Assembly (NCBI GenBank): GCA_023653785.1
Contig: JAMKCH010014145.1
Location: 1 to 64,000, forward strand
Direction: 5' to 3'
DNA: 64,000 bases
DNA from: Ophioderma brevispina
Taxonomy: Eukaryota > Echinodermata > Ophiuroidea > Amphilepidida > Ophiodermatidae
Below, one piece after another: positions 12,341-24,489 of this stretch. The stretch's first letter is position 1; each line of letters starts with the position of its first letter. The notes under the pieces are model-generated. The model was given only the letters and a program-made list of their open reading frames with translations. It did not search any database and was not told the origin of the DNA. The position numbers and the translations under genes are program-made.

Positions 12341-13127
12341 TCAAACCCCCAACAAATAACTTTTTCTTATAACCACTGCTTCACACTGCAGGAAGATCAC
12401 ATGAAACCTTGTGCAAAGTCATCACAGTAACTTTGGTTACACATGATGCACAATATTTTGATGTAGGTGCATGCAGGCCCAGAAACCTGCTGGGGGAAGT
12501 TTTCCTTAGTAACAAAGATCAATTTATATTTATAGTAACAAATTTATGTGGAACAATTCCAATCTTTAAAACTACATGTGGGGGAAATTTGGTAAATATT
12601 TTTGCAAAACCAAATTGCAGGACATACATTACCACATGGGGTGAATAAGCTTTATTACAGCAATTAATATTTAAAAAAAATTGTTTTGTCAAAGATTTTA
12701 TTAAGAGAGTAGAAAAAATAATAGGCAATTGATAACCTTGGCAATTGGACACTATTGCTTCCAGTATTAGGCACATTCTAGTAAACATATGTTACACTGG
12801 TTAGTGAATATCAAATCCCAAAATTACAGATGTACAAATAGTTTGTACAGATGTAACAATGGAACTACCAAAAGAAAATTTTGGAAGTCGGACCATATAA
12901 GGCACCCCACACTTGAGATGAACATTTCTGTTTTGGTGTAGCTGAATTATTAAAGACTAGCATAAATACAATGTACATAATTTGGCATTTCATTAACAAA
13001 CATTTTTTTCTGTTCTATTTGTCTGGAGAAGTATATTCTTTGCACTTTGTGTTTTATGCATAGATGAAAAAATTGAAGTTGGCTACTCTATCGTTGTTGA
13101 AAAGGATTCAACCATGTTACGCATTGG
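12341..13127. other. non-coding, nothing recognised
   Basis: AT-rich sequence with no supported gene or repeat family member. Confidence 0.5.
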
Positions 13128-13405
13128 TTCATAAACAAGCGGTTCTCGAAACACTAGTGTCGCCCGCTTTCCTTCACTCTCTGCACAAGTTGACCTCTAA
13201 TGACCTGTGACCTAGGTATGTGACCTTTAACCCTACCACGACATGCAAGTGTCTATGGTTGACTTATGACCTGAATTTGGTGACAATTGGAGTTGGTGTT
13301 CATATTTTGAAAAAGGTCAACCGAAACTTCAACACACAAGCATACACACACACATGGACGGACATACAAAATTTGGATTTGTATAGATTAATATGTGCCC
13401 ACACT
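13128..13405. repeat. TGACCT-family repeat, short copy
   Basis: It begins with AAGCGGTTCTCGAAACAC, continues with TGACCTCTAATGACCTGTGA and ends in a CACACACA tract followed by GGACGGACATAC. No complementary terminal stem is visible in this copy. Confidence 0.65.
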
Positions 13406-13411
13406 TAGTCT

Positions 13412-13565
13412 GATTAATAATTTGTTGGGCGTGGTCTACGTGTGCCAGAAGGAAAATCGCACCTGGTTTGCGACGCGTAATTGGTCAAAGAATGTGCCGA
13501 AACTCCGCGTAGCTTGTTGCGCTTACATGAGGTGTGCGTACCTCCTGTCCAAGTAATTATTAATC
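13412..13565. mobile_element. small inverted-repeat element (MITE-like)
   Basis: GATTAATAATTTGTTGG at 13412-13428 pairs with CCAAGTAATTATTAATC at 13549-13565, matching at 15 of 17 positions. The interior is GC-richer than its surroundings and has no open frame of note. Confidence 0.6.
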
Positions 13566-13886
13566 CCACTGTAGTGGCAGTGCACTTAGTGCAGGTGACA
13601 AAAATGAACACATCAACATATTTTTATCACTCTCTAATATAAATCACAAAAGATTAAAATGCATGCACACTCGGGAATGTACCACGAACCACTGTGTAAC
13701 ATATTTTTGGTTGAATCCCTAAATGAAATGATATTACAAGAATATTGATTGTGTTGGATACAGTATACAGGCTATCATTTAAATATCTTAATGCCAAATC
13801 TTTGTGTAATGTTCAAGCTGCAAGTTAGAATTCAGTCAATATTACAAAACCTATGGCTTAATTTTCCTTATTGATAGCCTGATTGG
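13566..13886. other. non-coding, downstream of DMGDH
   Basis: AT-rich sequence that may contain part of the DMGDH 3' untranslated region. I could not fix a polyadenylation site. Confidence 0.4.
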
Positions 13887-14117
13887 AGGTGCATGTTCCG
13901 TGTCTTTGAGACCCCCCCCCCCCCCTCCACGATTTACCCGGAAGTAGGATCTATTTATATTAGCAGGAGTATATTGAAGAGGGCTTGCAATATGGCATTA
14001 TTGTTATACTATCAAAACAAGTTTGTTTCCACGCACTTGATTAGGGCATACATGGGGCAAAGTGACAGGCTCTCATCTCAAGTAGAGAAACACAAAGGGA
14101 CATTAAAATTGGAACAA
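13887..14117. repeat. interspersed repeat, uninterrupted copy; overlaps the DMGDH stop
   Basis: This is the insertion-free relative of 11207-11862: C homopolymer, GATTTACCCGGAAGTAG, GCAATATGGCATTAT, AAGTTTGTTTCC, then CAAGTAGAGAAACAC and TTGGAACA. Its right end runs into the last codons of the DMGDH reading frame at 14103-14117. Confidence 0.7.
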
Positions 14118-14375
14118 GCCCCTTAAAATCACAGAATACAGCTGCATTATATCATTATTGTCTATGCCTGTGCTTGTGCTTTTGTTTAGAGTAGTCTGGT
14201 ACGGAAGTTCTGTGAGCACTAAGGGCTCTTTTATGACTGTTCCTTTATAGTGTTTTCCTAAGAGTTCCACATCCACTTCTGTTCCAAGTTCAGTGAGTTC
14301 GTTAGGCAAGTAGGCATATGCAATGGCTTTGACCAAGTGGTAGCTAAAACAGCCGGACGTTGTGTTACCAACAAC
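14103..14375 (-). CDS. DMGDH: dimethylglycine dehydrogenase homologue, 3' terminal exon
   Basis: This exon encodes the last 90 residues of a mitochondrial flavoenzyme that, in animals, demethylates dimethylglycine to sarcosine in choline breakdown. Electrons go to electron-transfer flavoprotein and the one-carbon unit to tetrahydrofolate. The frame is uninterrupted from a strong acceptor (TTCTTCTAACAG then GTTGTTGG) to TAA. Seen in order: VVGNTTSG, KAIAYAYLPNELTELG, VDVELLGKHYKG and KEPLVLTELP. These match, from memory, the C-terminal subdomain of the aminomethyltransferase (GcvT-like) half of DMGDH. After KEPLVLTE the tail is longer than I expect and unlike the vertebrate end. Its final codons lie in an interspersed repeat. 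Paralogues such as sarcosine dehydrogenase fit less well. Confidence in the family is high; the exact C-terminus is uncertain. Confidence 0.93.
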   Translation of the reverse strand, partial: VVGNTTSGCFSYHLVKAIAYAYLPNELTELGTEVDVELLGKHYKGTVIKEPLVLTELPYQTTLNKSTSTGIDNNDIMQLYSVILRGLFQF

Positions 14376-15560
14376 CTGTTAGAAGAAAATCACATTGATA
14401 TCAATAATCTTCATTATTTAAGTGTTGTGGGCTATATGCATTTATATGGTGTTGAACTATATAGCCATCTTTGGTGTTTCGCCGAAATGTTCAAGAAGAA
14501 ATCTTATTACTATTTCTCAATGTTGTACATTGTTAGTATGAACATTACATGTTCTACGTATTGTACTGTGCGGGCATACTCACACGTATGTACCAAGTAT
14601 ATAAAATATGTACGTACGTGTGTGCCATTGAATAAAAGTTTGATTTGTCACTATTATTTGGCGTTCTGTATCGGGCTATATCGATCCAATATGGGGGATG
14701 GTAGGAGGGAAATAGTTCTTGACTAGTATATTTGCAGGCATAAATATTAATTTATAATTATTTGCATAATTTATGCAAATATAGAAGAAGAGTTATTGTT
14801 TATTGTAAGTGCCTATGAGGAAGGGGGGAACCTTACCATATGATGGTTTAAGCCTTCAGGAACTTTGTTGATGAAATTTATTGAATATTTAATATGCTAC
14901 CCCACTTTGCATATTTGCATCTCTCCATGTGAACTAAATTATGCAATGACATCATGCCGATCAAGACTACATAGAATATACTGTATTTTTAAGCATTTTG
15001 TGTATTTAATTTAGGTGGGTATAGAAGGTCAATTATTTCAGATCACTTCAGAACAGAGGTTGTTGATGACTTTAATCACCCTCATCCCACTTTCGAAAGA
15101 AAAAAAATGAAAAAAAAAAGTGCGAAAACCAGAGGTGCCCCATCGAAAGAAAAAATACAAAATGGCCGCCCCAAATTGTCAAAAATTGATTTTTGACCAT
15201 AACCTCATTATTTTTTGTTCAATTTGCTAATTTTGGTTGCAATACCCATGTTTGGGGGTAATAGGATCATTGCTATGCACCTTTATCTCACCATAGCATT
15301 GCGTTTTCTGGAAATTGCTTGTTTTTGCTTAAAATTGAACTCTTGGTAGGGCGCTCTCCCATAAAATGCGCATTCCGATTGATAATGGTGATTTTAACAT
15401 TCAAAAAAGTGAAGAAGAAGAGTTTTATTATGAAACACTTGTTGATGAAAATTTGACTTGCGTGGTGTTTGCAGTTTTGCAACTGTAGGCTATGTAAGTC
15501 AGAAAAAATGACCCAGTTAAACCCACACGTAAGGAAAGTATTCAAAAACACATTTTATGT
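14376..15560. other. intronic, nothing recognised
   Basis: This should be the 3' end of a long DMGDH intron. A 129-codon plus-strand frame at 14337-14726 overlaps the exon antisense and has no family motif. Poly-A-rich stretches occur near 15100. Confidence 0.5.
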
Positions 15561-15852
15561 TTTATAAATCAGTTAACTGACCTGATTTCCTTTCCAATGT
15601 TGACTGAAATATATGCATTTCCCTCTGAGAGTGGAATGCCCCAAATTACCATAATAACACCCATTAAAAAGAGAATAGGAATGGTCCGACCAGTGTCCCC
15701 AGGTCACACCCTTTCGACCTTAGCTCTTCCTTAATTCCGTTTTGCCTCAAACACAAACGGAAGCGGTGAAAATAACGGCTGTGGGGCGGGGGGGACGGAA
15801 GGGGGAAGTCAAAATTGGAAAGGAAATCAGGCCTTCAGTTAAAAGATTTATA
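15561..15852. mobile_element. MITE with ~45-bp terminal inverted repeats
   Basis: The left end (15561-15606) reads TATAAATC, TTAACTGA and CCTGATTTCCTTTCCAATG in order. The right end (15805-15852) is the complement of the same blocks. The element is about 290 bp with no coding capacity. An isolated GATTTCCTTTACACCAATG near 15895 resembles one more terminus. Confidence 0.8.
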
Positions 15853-16149
15853 AAAACATAATGGGTTTTTGAATAAATCATTAAATGAAATTATGATTTC
15901 CTTTACACCAATGTTGATGAACTAATGCATTAACCCCGGTGAATGAATATTTCAATCAACACCAGACAAGCACACTCAGTCGGAGGTGGTGGAGCATGAT
16001 ATTTCAGAGCAGCCATAGGATGCAGTCATGTTTAGGTATAAGACCAAAAAAACGCCAGAGCCCAAAAAAACACATGGAATCTAGATTCCTAAAATTCAGG
16101 AAGCCAATAACTCACCCAGATAGTGGAGTACACCAGGGGTGAGGAGAGG
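15853..16149. other. intronic, nothing recognised
   Basis: AT-rich lead-in to the GC-rich island. It contains one MITE-terminus-like fragment near 15895. Confidence 0.45.
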
Positions 16150-19100
16150 ACTCGACTTTATAATGTGATTTTAAAAAGACTGGCCCAAAGGTTTTTGGAG
16201 GATAGCCAGAGCCGCGAATCCCGCTGAGAGAACCCCAAGCAAGGAATAGGCGACGAGAAAGGAGAGAAGAAAGGGAAGGGGAGTGCCGAAGGCAGGACAG
16301 GGACAAAGGGAACGACGAAGAAAAAAGACAGCCGGGCAAACGGCCGGAGGACAAGGCCTCACAGCCTCGCGGACAAAATGGGATCAGGGAGGAGCAGAGA
16401 AAGCCGCACGGCGGACCCGCGTAAGCGCGGGGCAAAGAGGCCCAACCCCAAAAAACGGAGGGGACAAGGAGGACGGGCCCCCTAGAGAGTGGGTCCGATC
16501 AGAGCACCACGGAAACCGCGGGAGAGGCCAGGGGGAGATAAAGGTGGAGAGACTGAATGAAGGCTAAGGCCCCAGCCACGTGGGGCTTGAGAGAAAGTCC
16601 GACCCTGACCCGGAGCAAGAAGAAGATACAAGAGAAGGAATCTCCGAGTAATCCAGCGGGAAAGGGAACCCGAAAGAGTATAAAGGCGAGGGCCAGAGCG
16701 GACGCCGCACCCAAGGAAGACTGGGGGCTTCGCCAAGAGGCTCGCCGATAGAAGTCAGAGGTTTCGGGTCAGAAACGGATGCCTTGCAGGAGTCAATGGT
16801 ACGAACGAAAACCAACGTCAACGAAGGGCGAACCGAACAACCTAAGCGTGGTAGGCTGAGCTAGTTGACCGAAAATCCAGGGGGACAGCGGATGATCGGA
16901 AAGGAAACAGATACCAAAACCTCAAAATAAGCGAAAGTCCAACTCAGACTGTCACAGTCAGGAGGTGGAGGGACGATTCAGGCATCGACTCGGAGGGTAG
17001 ACAGAACCACCGAGGAAAGATCGAGGCAGACCTCCGCAAAAACCGGGAGCCGCGGCACAAGAACCGGGCAAACCCGAAGAAGCATTCAAGGCTAGATTAA
17101 TGATTAAACTAGCACCTTCCCCAGATCGGGCCAGAGTCAAACCTGGCCCGAAGGTAGAAAAAGTGGGTAAACCCACCGAGAAGTCTACCAGATGGGAGGA
17201 CCCAGAAGGTTAACTCCGCAGAAACACGAGTCAAGCCTCGAGAGGCGAACCGAGGGCTCACTAATCTGCTCGAGAAAGCCCGAGCAGAAGTCAACCCAGT
17301 GGCGACTGCAAAGCTAGAGAGGCAGGTGACAACGTCGTAGAAGGACCGCAGAATGATCCAAAAAATGGGAAAGTATTGGAAGCAAGCCCGAACGAACGAC
17401 GAATTCGTATCGAGGAGGCAAACAAGTGATGCGTAGCCGAAAACCTACGGCCTACGGGCATAAGGATGCCACCGAGAAGAGGTCAGCGGGCAGCATAGCG
17501 GCTTCGACCACAATATATAACGAGGAGAAGAAGAAAGTGAAGAGAGAGAGAAAAGGAGAAGAAGAAGTGCTACCGCAAAGGGCGGAGGATACGGATTAAG
17601 GATCACAAACGCCTCGAGAAAAGGGAGTAACCAACTAGTCAACCAAACTCGAGACGTCCGACATGGAAGAAGGACTCACAGCGGGGGGTTTACGCCACAG
17701 AGAGACATTCCCACCCGGGAGCGGGAAGCTCCCAACCACTTTAAAGTTCAGGTCACTATGACCGACTAGGATAGAGGGTATAAAAATCCCCAGTCGGAAG
17801 TGGGCAGACCACCAGTCAAGGCCTCCCAGGTCGTTATAAAGGACAGGAGCCAGAAGCACCCGTACGTGCCCCCAGGACCCCGAGGGGAATAAGGGGAAAA
17901 GCAAAGTCCAGTCGCAGGAACGGCGGGGGAGGAGACAAGACCAAGTCAATTGCCAAGAAGAACAACTGAGAAAGCCACCTGTTAAGGCGGTTCAAGAACC
18001 CACCCCCAAACTAGGGAAGGAATACCCGTCGCGGTGGGGATTCCCACTAGGGCAGCACAGTGAGACAGAAGGCGGGGCAAGAAACCCGAAGTGAAAGAGA
18101 TTTCGAACAACGGGAGCCTGAAAACCGCTGGAGGGGAGGGGGGAAACCCCCTAGACAGACCCCGACGAATCGGGAGCACCACCGCGTAAGGCCCGGACGA
18201 GCCCCAAACTCTTAGGGCCCGGACGAGCACCAACGCTAGGCCGGAACACGGCCCGACGCTAAGGCCCGTACGACGAGCCCCCAAAGGGGGCATCGTCGAT
18301 GCCGACCCAAAACCCGTGTCAAGGTCCCCCCGAGGGAGACAGCGGACCAGTGTATAGTCAGCTGGGAGCAAAGGAATGTGAGAGAACTGTTCCAAAGCCA
18401 GCCCCTAACTCCCCGAGGCAAACGGGAGAAGGATCCACGGTCAAGCACCGGCCAACAGTAGCGGAACGCCAGGCGAGTCAGTAGAAAGACCTCAAAGGCT
18501 AGGAGTTAGGCCTGGGAGCACGGGGTAAGGTTAGGCAAAAGAGCCAAACCACCGCGCACCGAGGACGAAAAGAGCAAAGACACGGGGGAGAAGGGGCATA
18601 ACCTGGGTGGGGCAAAAGCAAAAATGAGGGAACCCGGCATCATGCTCAAGAATGAATAACCAAAAGCCCGAGACCGGCAAGGCCCCGAGGGCACCAGCGG
18701 GCCTGTAGGCCGAGGTCTCGCGCCGCACAAAAGTGAGGACAAGGGCAAGGAAGAACAGCCAAGGGACGCAATGACAGTTCCCCATTACGGGGTTTGTAAG
18801 GCCGAGGGAGAAGGACATAGAGCCCCTACACAGGCGAGCCGGGCCCAGTGAAAGCCCCTGGAGGGGGCCCCGCTAGACAGAATAGGCATAGGCCTTCATA
18901 AAAAAGACAGGGGAAAAGCGGGAAATAACACAGCAGAAGGGAAAATCAGACCTAGGCAGGCCAGACAAGGAACCCAGCCAAGATGCGTGGGGGGAGAACA
19001 GGGCCAGCTACCCCGAATGTAGATGAAGGGTCTAAGTTCGCGAAGCCAAAGCTAGACGATGGAAAGCACCAAGGCGAGGCCAAGGCGAAGGTCAAAGAAC

Positions 19101-21990
19101 CGCCAGGGATATAGGCAACGACCCCCCAAGGAAGTCAGGGGCTAAAGCCCAAACACCAGCATCAAGCCAAGGCTAGAAACACGGTCTAGACCCCACGGGG
19201 GAACAGAGACTAACGCCAGACGGTAACTGTCATGAGCCGAACTCGGCACGCGGCGATAGGCCCCGCTGATCCCCAGAGGGGGGCAGCGAAGCTGCATCCT
19301 AGCCAGAGTCCAAGCTCCCCGAGGGAGGCAGCACCAGGCTAGGGTAGCAGTAAGCCTAACAGCCGAGGCTAAGAGCCAGGACAGCCAGGCCTAGATGGCC
19401 CAGCGCCTAACTGGAAGAGACCAGAGGCCTCAAATCCCCGATGGTGCACACGGTAACCCACGCGACTAAACGCACGAAGGAGCTAGGAGACCGGGGAAGC
19501 AAACAGGCAGCCGCCAGCGAAGGCAGCGACGAAGCGCCGGCGACCCAGAGCTGAAAGCACATGGAGGCCGGGAGCCGAGTGCATAAAAGGCTAAGGTGTA
19601 GGATTTTATCGACGAAGAAGATGCCACGCTTATAGCACGGCAGGATGCGCCCCAGGCCGAGGCGGCCAGGCCAGCCAACGGCAGGGCAGGAGCACCCCAG
19701 TAGGGGACCCTGCATGCCGAAGCTGAGCATAGTCGGAGAATGACGCGTAACCCCAGGGACTACACAAGGCTGAGAGGGCTTTCACACCAAGGCAAGGTCC
19801 GACATGCCAGCAAGGGGTGAAGCCACTCAAGCTAGGCCGCCACGTAGGGGAGCCCCTGGCCAAAGAGCAGACTTGAGAGTAGATCCAAGAGAAACCACCG
19901 AGACCTACAGCATCCCTGAAGGGATGCCCGAGAGCAAAAGCGGCGCGACATCCCCGCAACCGGGAGACGGGTCGCGGCGCCGTGAGTTGAAGTCAACACC
20001 AGGGAGGGTGGACAAACAACACCCAAGCAGCAGCCCCCGAAAGAGGAGACCAGATGCTTGGTTAAGCCCGGAAATCCACGCCGCCCAACGACGGCCGGAA
20101 AATATAAATAAACGGCCACCACGGGAATCCACGCGATGACGGCGGATATATATAAACGGCCACCAGCAGCGCAGGGCACGCCCTGCCTGAAATGAAAGGG
20201 CATGTCAGCATGCACTGGCCCCCCATGGAGGGGCAAGCGGAAGGAAAAGAAAGAAGGCGGTGGGCAGGCGTAGCCAACTGGGCGGCGACACAAGGGCCCT
20301 CCCGCAGGGACCAAGCCGACGGCATAGGCTGGGCAAGCAGGAGACACGAGCGTGACTGCACCCAACCCGACCCTGCCGAGGGGTACAGGCCGAGAAGGCA
20401 TGGGGCCGACCCCCCCAAGTCCCAGGCACGTTAACCGAAGGGGTTAAGTGGCAACGGGGGAAAAAGAAAGGAAAATGGAAAAAGGGAAAAGGAGGGAACC
20501 AAAGAAAGGAATAAGGGAAAAAACAGAATGGGCAGAAAGAAGAGGACAAGAGCAGGAGAAAAAGGAACCGAGAGAGAGGGGAAAGAACGCAGAAAAGAAA
20601 GAAACAGGGTTGGAACAGCGAGGCTGGCGAAAGACGGGAAGGAGGAGGCGAGGGAGTGGACGATAGCCTGGAGGGGGCTCCCGCTAGGGGAAGGCCCCGG
20701 TCGAAAGACCATACCAGGACTGACCAGCCCCAGAAATCCAGCACGACTGGGGTGGGTAAGTCACGTACGGGGAAGCAGCGGAACCTGAGAAGGCAGGCTA
20801 CGGCGGGTACTGAGTCCCGGCAGGGGTAGGCCACGAAGGTTGCCCCGTAGGAACGCCAGTGCAGGGGCACCCACCGGGTAACCCACCATAGGCGGACCGC
20901 CGTGGAGACAGGGTTGCCGGCGGACCAGCCCACTCAACCACAGCGGAGTATACCCGAGGACGGAGGAAGGAGAAGCAAAGAGGAAGCTGGGGAAGAGCGA
21001 GCGAGAAAACAAAGAGGAAGAACAGACTCGATAAGCAAAGGCACCGAAGGAAAGGGTGCAAATGAAGCGGGACACGGCGCCTCTGAGGAGGCACTGCTGA
21101 CTAGCCAGGCTAGGATGCGGGGTGTGTGCCAGCGAGCGAGTCACACCTGCGGCGTCCGCAGAGGGATACCGAAGCCAGCGCCCAGGTTTTTGCCGAAACA
21201 TACCCCGGAGTAATGGCTAAAGTAGGCGCGGGATTGGTAGAAGTGCAACGAAGAAAAAAGGTTACCGCACCCACGTTAGGGGTGGATAACAACGGCGCGG
21301 ATCACCCCCGGCGGACCGGGGCACCACCATCCCCTCTCACCACCACCGGAATAGATCGCGGGCCGCCAACCCCCTGGGGGATTGGCCAGAGCAGGACCGC
21401 GATAGCCTGGCACCGGAGGCAGCCACTAGGGCTTGAACCAGGAGATTCGAGCTAGCGGCTGATGACGCGCTGAGGAGGCGGCCCACCACTTATCCATCAG
21501 CGCTTCGCGAGGTAGCCGAAGTACCCTACCTTGGGAGCAACCAAAAGCAGCAACGGCCTGCCTTGGACGAACACCGGAGGGAGCCCGACCCCCCCGACTA
21601 CCACCCCCCCCTACCCTGTGTACGCAACACGAGCGACGTACCCAGCTCAATGGTCACACATGGAACGGTCCGAGCAGTCCAAGACAGAACAGAAAGAGGC
21701 CACCGGTGGTGCTGGGGGGGGACACGTCCCGTGAACGACACAAAGGGGATGGGGGATCCCATTCGTGAATGGAAAGCGGGGGCGGCACGCGAAGCAATTG
21801 TGCGCAAGGGGGGGAGAGGGGAGAGGCAGAGAGGGAAGGAGAAGCGGGACTATTTAACCTATCGCCTCCAGGGGCCAGGTTGTGCGCAAAAACGTACAGA
21901 AAAATAAAAACAAGCGTGCCGGGAGGTATCCCGGTCCGCAAACGTCAAGCCAAAAACCAACTCGGTAACTGAGTCACGAACGGTTGAAAG
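16150..21990. other. 5.8-kb GC-rich, purine-skewed island, no intact gene
   Basis: Composition changes abruptly near 16150 and returns to AT-rich near 21990. The plus strand is rich in A and G with frequent CpG. Open frames reach 242 codons on the minus strand (20205-20933). They read as Pro/Ser/Leu/Phe-rich low-complexity sequence because the strand is pyrimidine-rich, and I recognise no domain. Plus-strand frames are Arg/Gly/Glu/Lys-rich and short. Internal motifs recur: CTGGAGGGGG with CCCGCTAGACAGA near 18125, 18850 and 20667, and CCCCGAGGGAGNCAGC near 18330, 19275 and 19315. I saw no long terminal repeats, reverse-transcriptase motif or rRNA match. Candidates are an eroded transposable element, an old satellite or an unusual intronic transcript. 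Confidence 0.6.
21421..21510 (-). other. tRNA-like sequence inside the GC-rich island
   Basis: On the minus strand, ATGGATAAGTGGTGGGC resembles an A box and CTGGTTCAAGCCC resembles a TpsiC-arm B box about 50 bases later. The spacing would suit a long-variable-arm tRNA or a SINE head. I could not pair a convincing acceptor stem, so this is not called as a functional tRNA. Confidence 0.35.
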
Positions 21991-23878
21991 AAATTTTTCA
22001 CAACACCAGTTTTCACATATTTATAAGTATACACAAGCATATATAAAATAATACACACACTAAACCATATATTAAATTGTAAGCAAGCAAGCCGCTAAAA
22101 AGACAACAGTAACAAACTCACACAAGTCAAAGGCAGTCAATAGCAGCAACAAGTGCGTCATGGCCTTGCCTTTGTTTACTTGTTTCCCGCTACACAGATA
22201 CATGGACCGCACTGGCGGTTGAATTAAAAAAAGGGATACAAAACAAGAGCTCTCCCACGGCGTAAAAGTCTCCGTTATTCCGTTCCCGACATGAGCCGCT
22301 ATTAAAATTCCAGTATATAATCCAGTTATATATTCCAGATAGATATGGTTTAGTAGTGAGTAGGAGTTTTCCGTATGAGACGACAAACTAGTCCAGAGTA
22401 TCAAAATTCTCAGTTAATTTTGGCTGTAATATTGCCGAGCATGCGGTAACACGCGTCCGTTTTGATATAAAGCCAAACGGCAATTGAGGAGAGCTAAGTC
22501 GAAGGGTGTGGACTTTGGGGTAACTGGTCGGACCATTCTCTTTTTTAGGGGTGTTATTATGTATTGGGGCATTCACCTTCTCAGAAGGGAAATGCATTAT
22601 TCAGTCAACATTGGTTGTAAGAAATCAGTTCAGTGTTGTAATGATTTCGTGAACCCCGTTGTATCCAATGGAGTGTTTTTGTCAAATTTTAATTGATGCC
22701 ACAGGGAAAATGGTAAGTGTTAACACAGCTCTATAATCTCGAAAATATTGAATCAACAATTCTGAATAGCCCACAGTTAAAATTTAAAACTTTTGATTGA
22801 TACAGTATTTTTGGGAGGGAAAAAGCGCCCTCGCAGTCCAATTTAAAGCAAAACTGCAATATCAAGAAAAAAACAAAGTTGTGGTGAGATAAGAAATTGC
22901 AGAGGAATGATTCCTTGTAGGCCAACAAAACATTGGTATTGCCACAAAAATGAATGGTTTGATTAAACAAAAGGCTTATCAAGTATGGTCAAAAATATGA
23001 TTTTTGGCTAATTGGTGGCCATTTTTGATTTTTGTTGGGGGCCACCCTGGTTTTCGCCTTTTTAATTTTTTTTCTTCAAAAATGGGATAAGCTGTCTAAA
23101 GTCGTCATTCTAGCCTGTGTTCGAAGTTGATCTGAACTATGACCCAAATATGACCCTCTATAGCCCACCCTCTAAATTATGCGTGTTAGTATACAACAAA
23201 TAATGTATACCACTACCTTGCCAATACAACCAGAAGGGAAAAAAAACTCAATTTGCCTTCAGGCACATTACTTGTGTCAACTTTCATCAGTACCAGTTTG
23301 CGTGCAGGCCGTTCTTGATCTTCAACAAAGCATCCTTACCAATGAAATCAAGCCTCTAGAGAATACAAATATATATCTTGAATGAACAATTGCAAAGTAT
23401 ATTACCACCAGGAAAGTTAAATTAAAATCTTACATTATCTGCTTGCAACACACTAGCAGTAGTAGTAGTTACAGTAGTAGGTAAAATCCAAAGTTTTAAA
23501 AATCGGTTTGGGTCCCCGTAAAACGGGGCTGGCCAGATTTACTCGAACTCATAGCAATTGCCTTTACTCCTTCCTTCCACTTTCCCCCGATTCAATATTT
23601 GTAGTCCCCTCCAAACCACCCACCTCGACCTCAAAAGCCTTTCAAACACACCCTTCATCAGCCCGTGCCCATACATCGTGCACCATTCGCCTTCGCCAAC
23701 GTCCACCGGCTTCTTCCAAACCAAATCTGTATCAAGTCCCAGTCTTCTTCCTACTTCACACACATAACTCTCATCCTTGTTTGTACTCCATGGGAGTTGG
23801 TTTTTTCATGACTCAAAGCACAAGATACTCGTCCCTTCTTTCACAAATAAATAAACCTTAGGCTTCTACGGTGCGTTC
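21991..23878. other. intronic, nothing recognised
   Basis: AT-rich apart from a C-rich stretch at about 23570-23720. Open frames up to 117 codons (23508-23861) show no family motif. Confidence 0.45.
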
Positions 23879-24262
23879 AATTAACTTTGACAGTATATTT
23901 CATCATTTATCTGAAAAGGAAACAAAGACGAATAAAAAATAGGAAAGAAAGTGTTGGAAAGAGTGTGACCTAACATCTTTGTGCAGAAGAAGAAAAACCA
24001 AAACTTAACTTACAGTAACTTGTCGAGCAATCCCATTTCTATTCAATTTACCGTGTTGTGAGCATAGGTCGCAAGACCCCCCTTCTTTTGTTTTTTCTAA
24101 ATACATGGTGGTAAAATGAATAGAAATGAGGGTCCACAATGTTTCGGATCTTGGTTCTGCACAAAGTGTTAGGTCAGAGCTTACCCAGCAAACATATCCA
24201 CCAGAGTTTTGTTCACATTAGTTTCTTTTTGCATAAAGGATAAAAAAAACAGTCAAAATTAT
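23879..24262. mobile_element. fold-back element, ~380 bp
   Basis: TTAACTTTGACAGT at the left pairs with ACAGTCAAAATTA at the right. Inside, GTGACCTAACATCTTTGTGC (left) pairs with GCACAAAGTGTTAGGTCA (right), and CCATTTCTATTCAATTTACC pairs with GGTAAAATGAATAGAAATG. The arms are therefore about 180 bp around a short loop near 24065-24100. Confidence 0.8.
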
Positions 24263-24332
24263 TTATTTTTTTCAATTTCTCAAGTTTGTTATTTTAATCG
24301 TGACAAGGCCCAGCTCATCCAAACTGGGTAGA

Positions 24333-24480
24333 CATTTCATTATGGGAGTCCCAAGTATACAAAGGACGGTATTGCCATTGATTCGTCCTGCGCTACTTAA
24401 CAATATCATACAGAGCATGACAGAATGAATGCCAATACCGCATTTGCGTACTTGGGGCCTTCTATGTGAAACGTATATAC
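24333..24480. repeat. imperfect inverted repeat, ~150 bp
   Basis: CCCAAGTATACAAAGGACGG with GTATTGCCATTGATTC on the left pairs imperfectly with GAATGCCAATACCGCATTTG and CGTACTTGGGG on the right. Outer AAACTGGGT appears in the same orientation at both ends. Confidence 0.55.
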
Positions 24481-24489
24481 TCTAAACTG

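Noticed and set aside
14337..14726. 129-codon plus-strand open frame
   Set aside because: It overlaps the intact DMGDH exon antisense and continues into an intron; no motif and an AT-rich chance composition.
20205..20933. 242-codon minus-strand open frame in the GC-rich island
   Set aside because: Pyrimidine-rich strand giving Pro/Ser/Leu/Phe low complexity, with no domain and overlapping frames of similar length.
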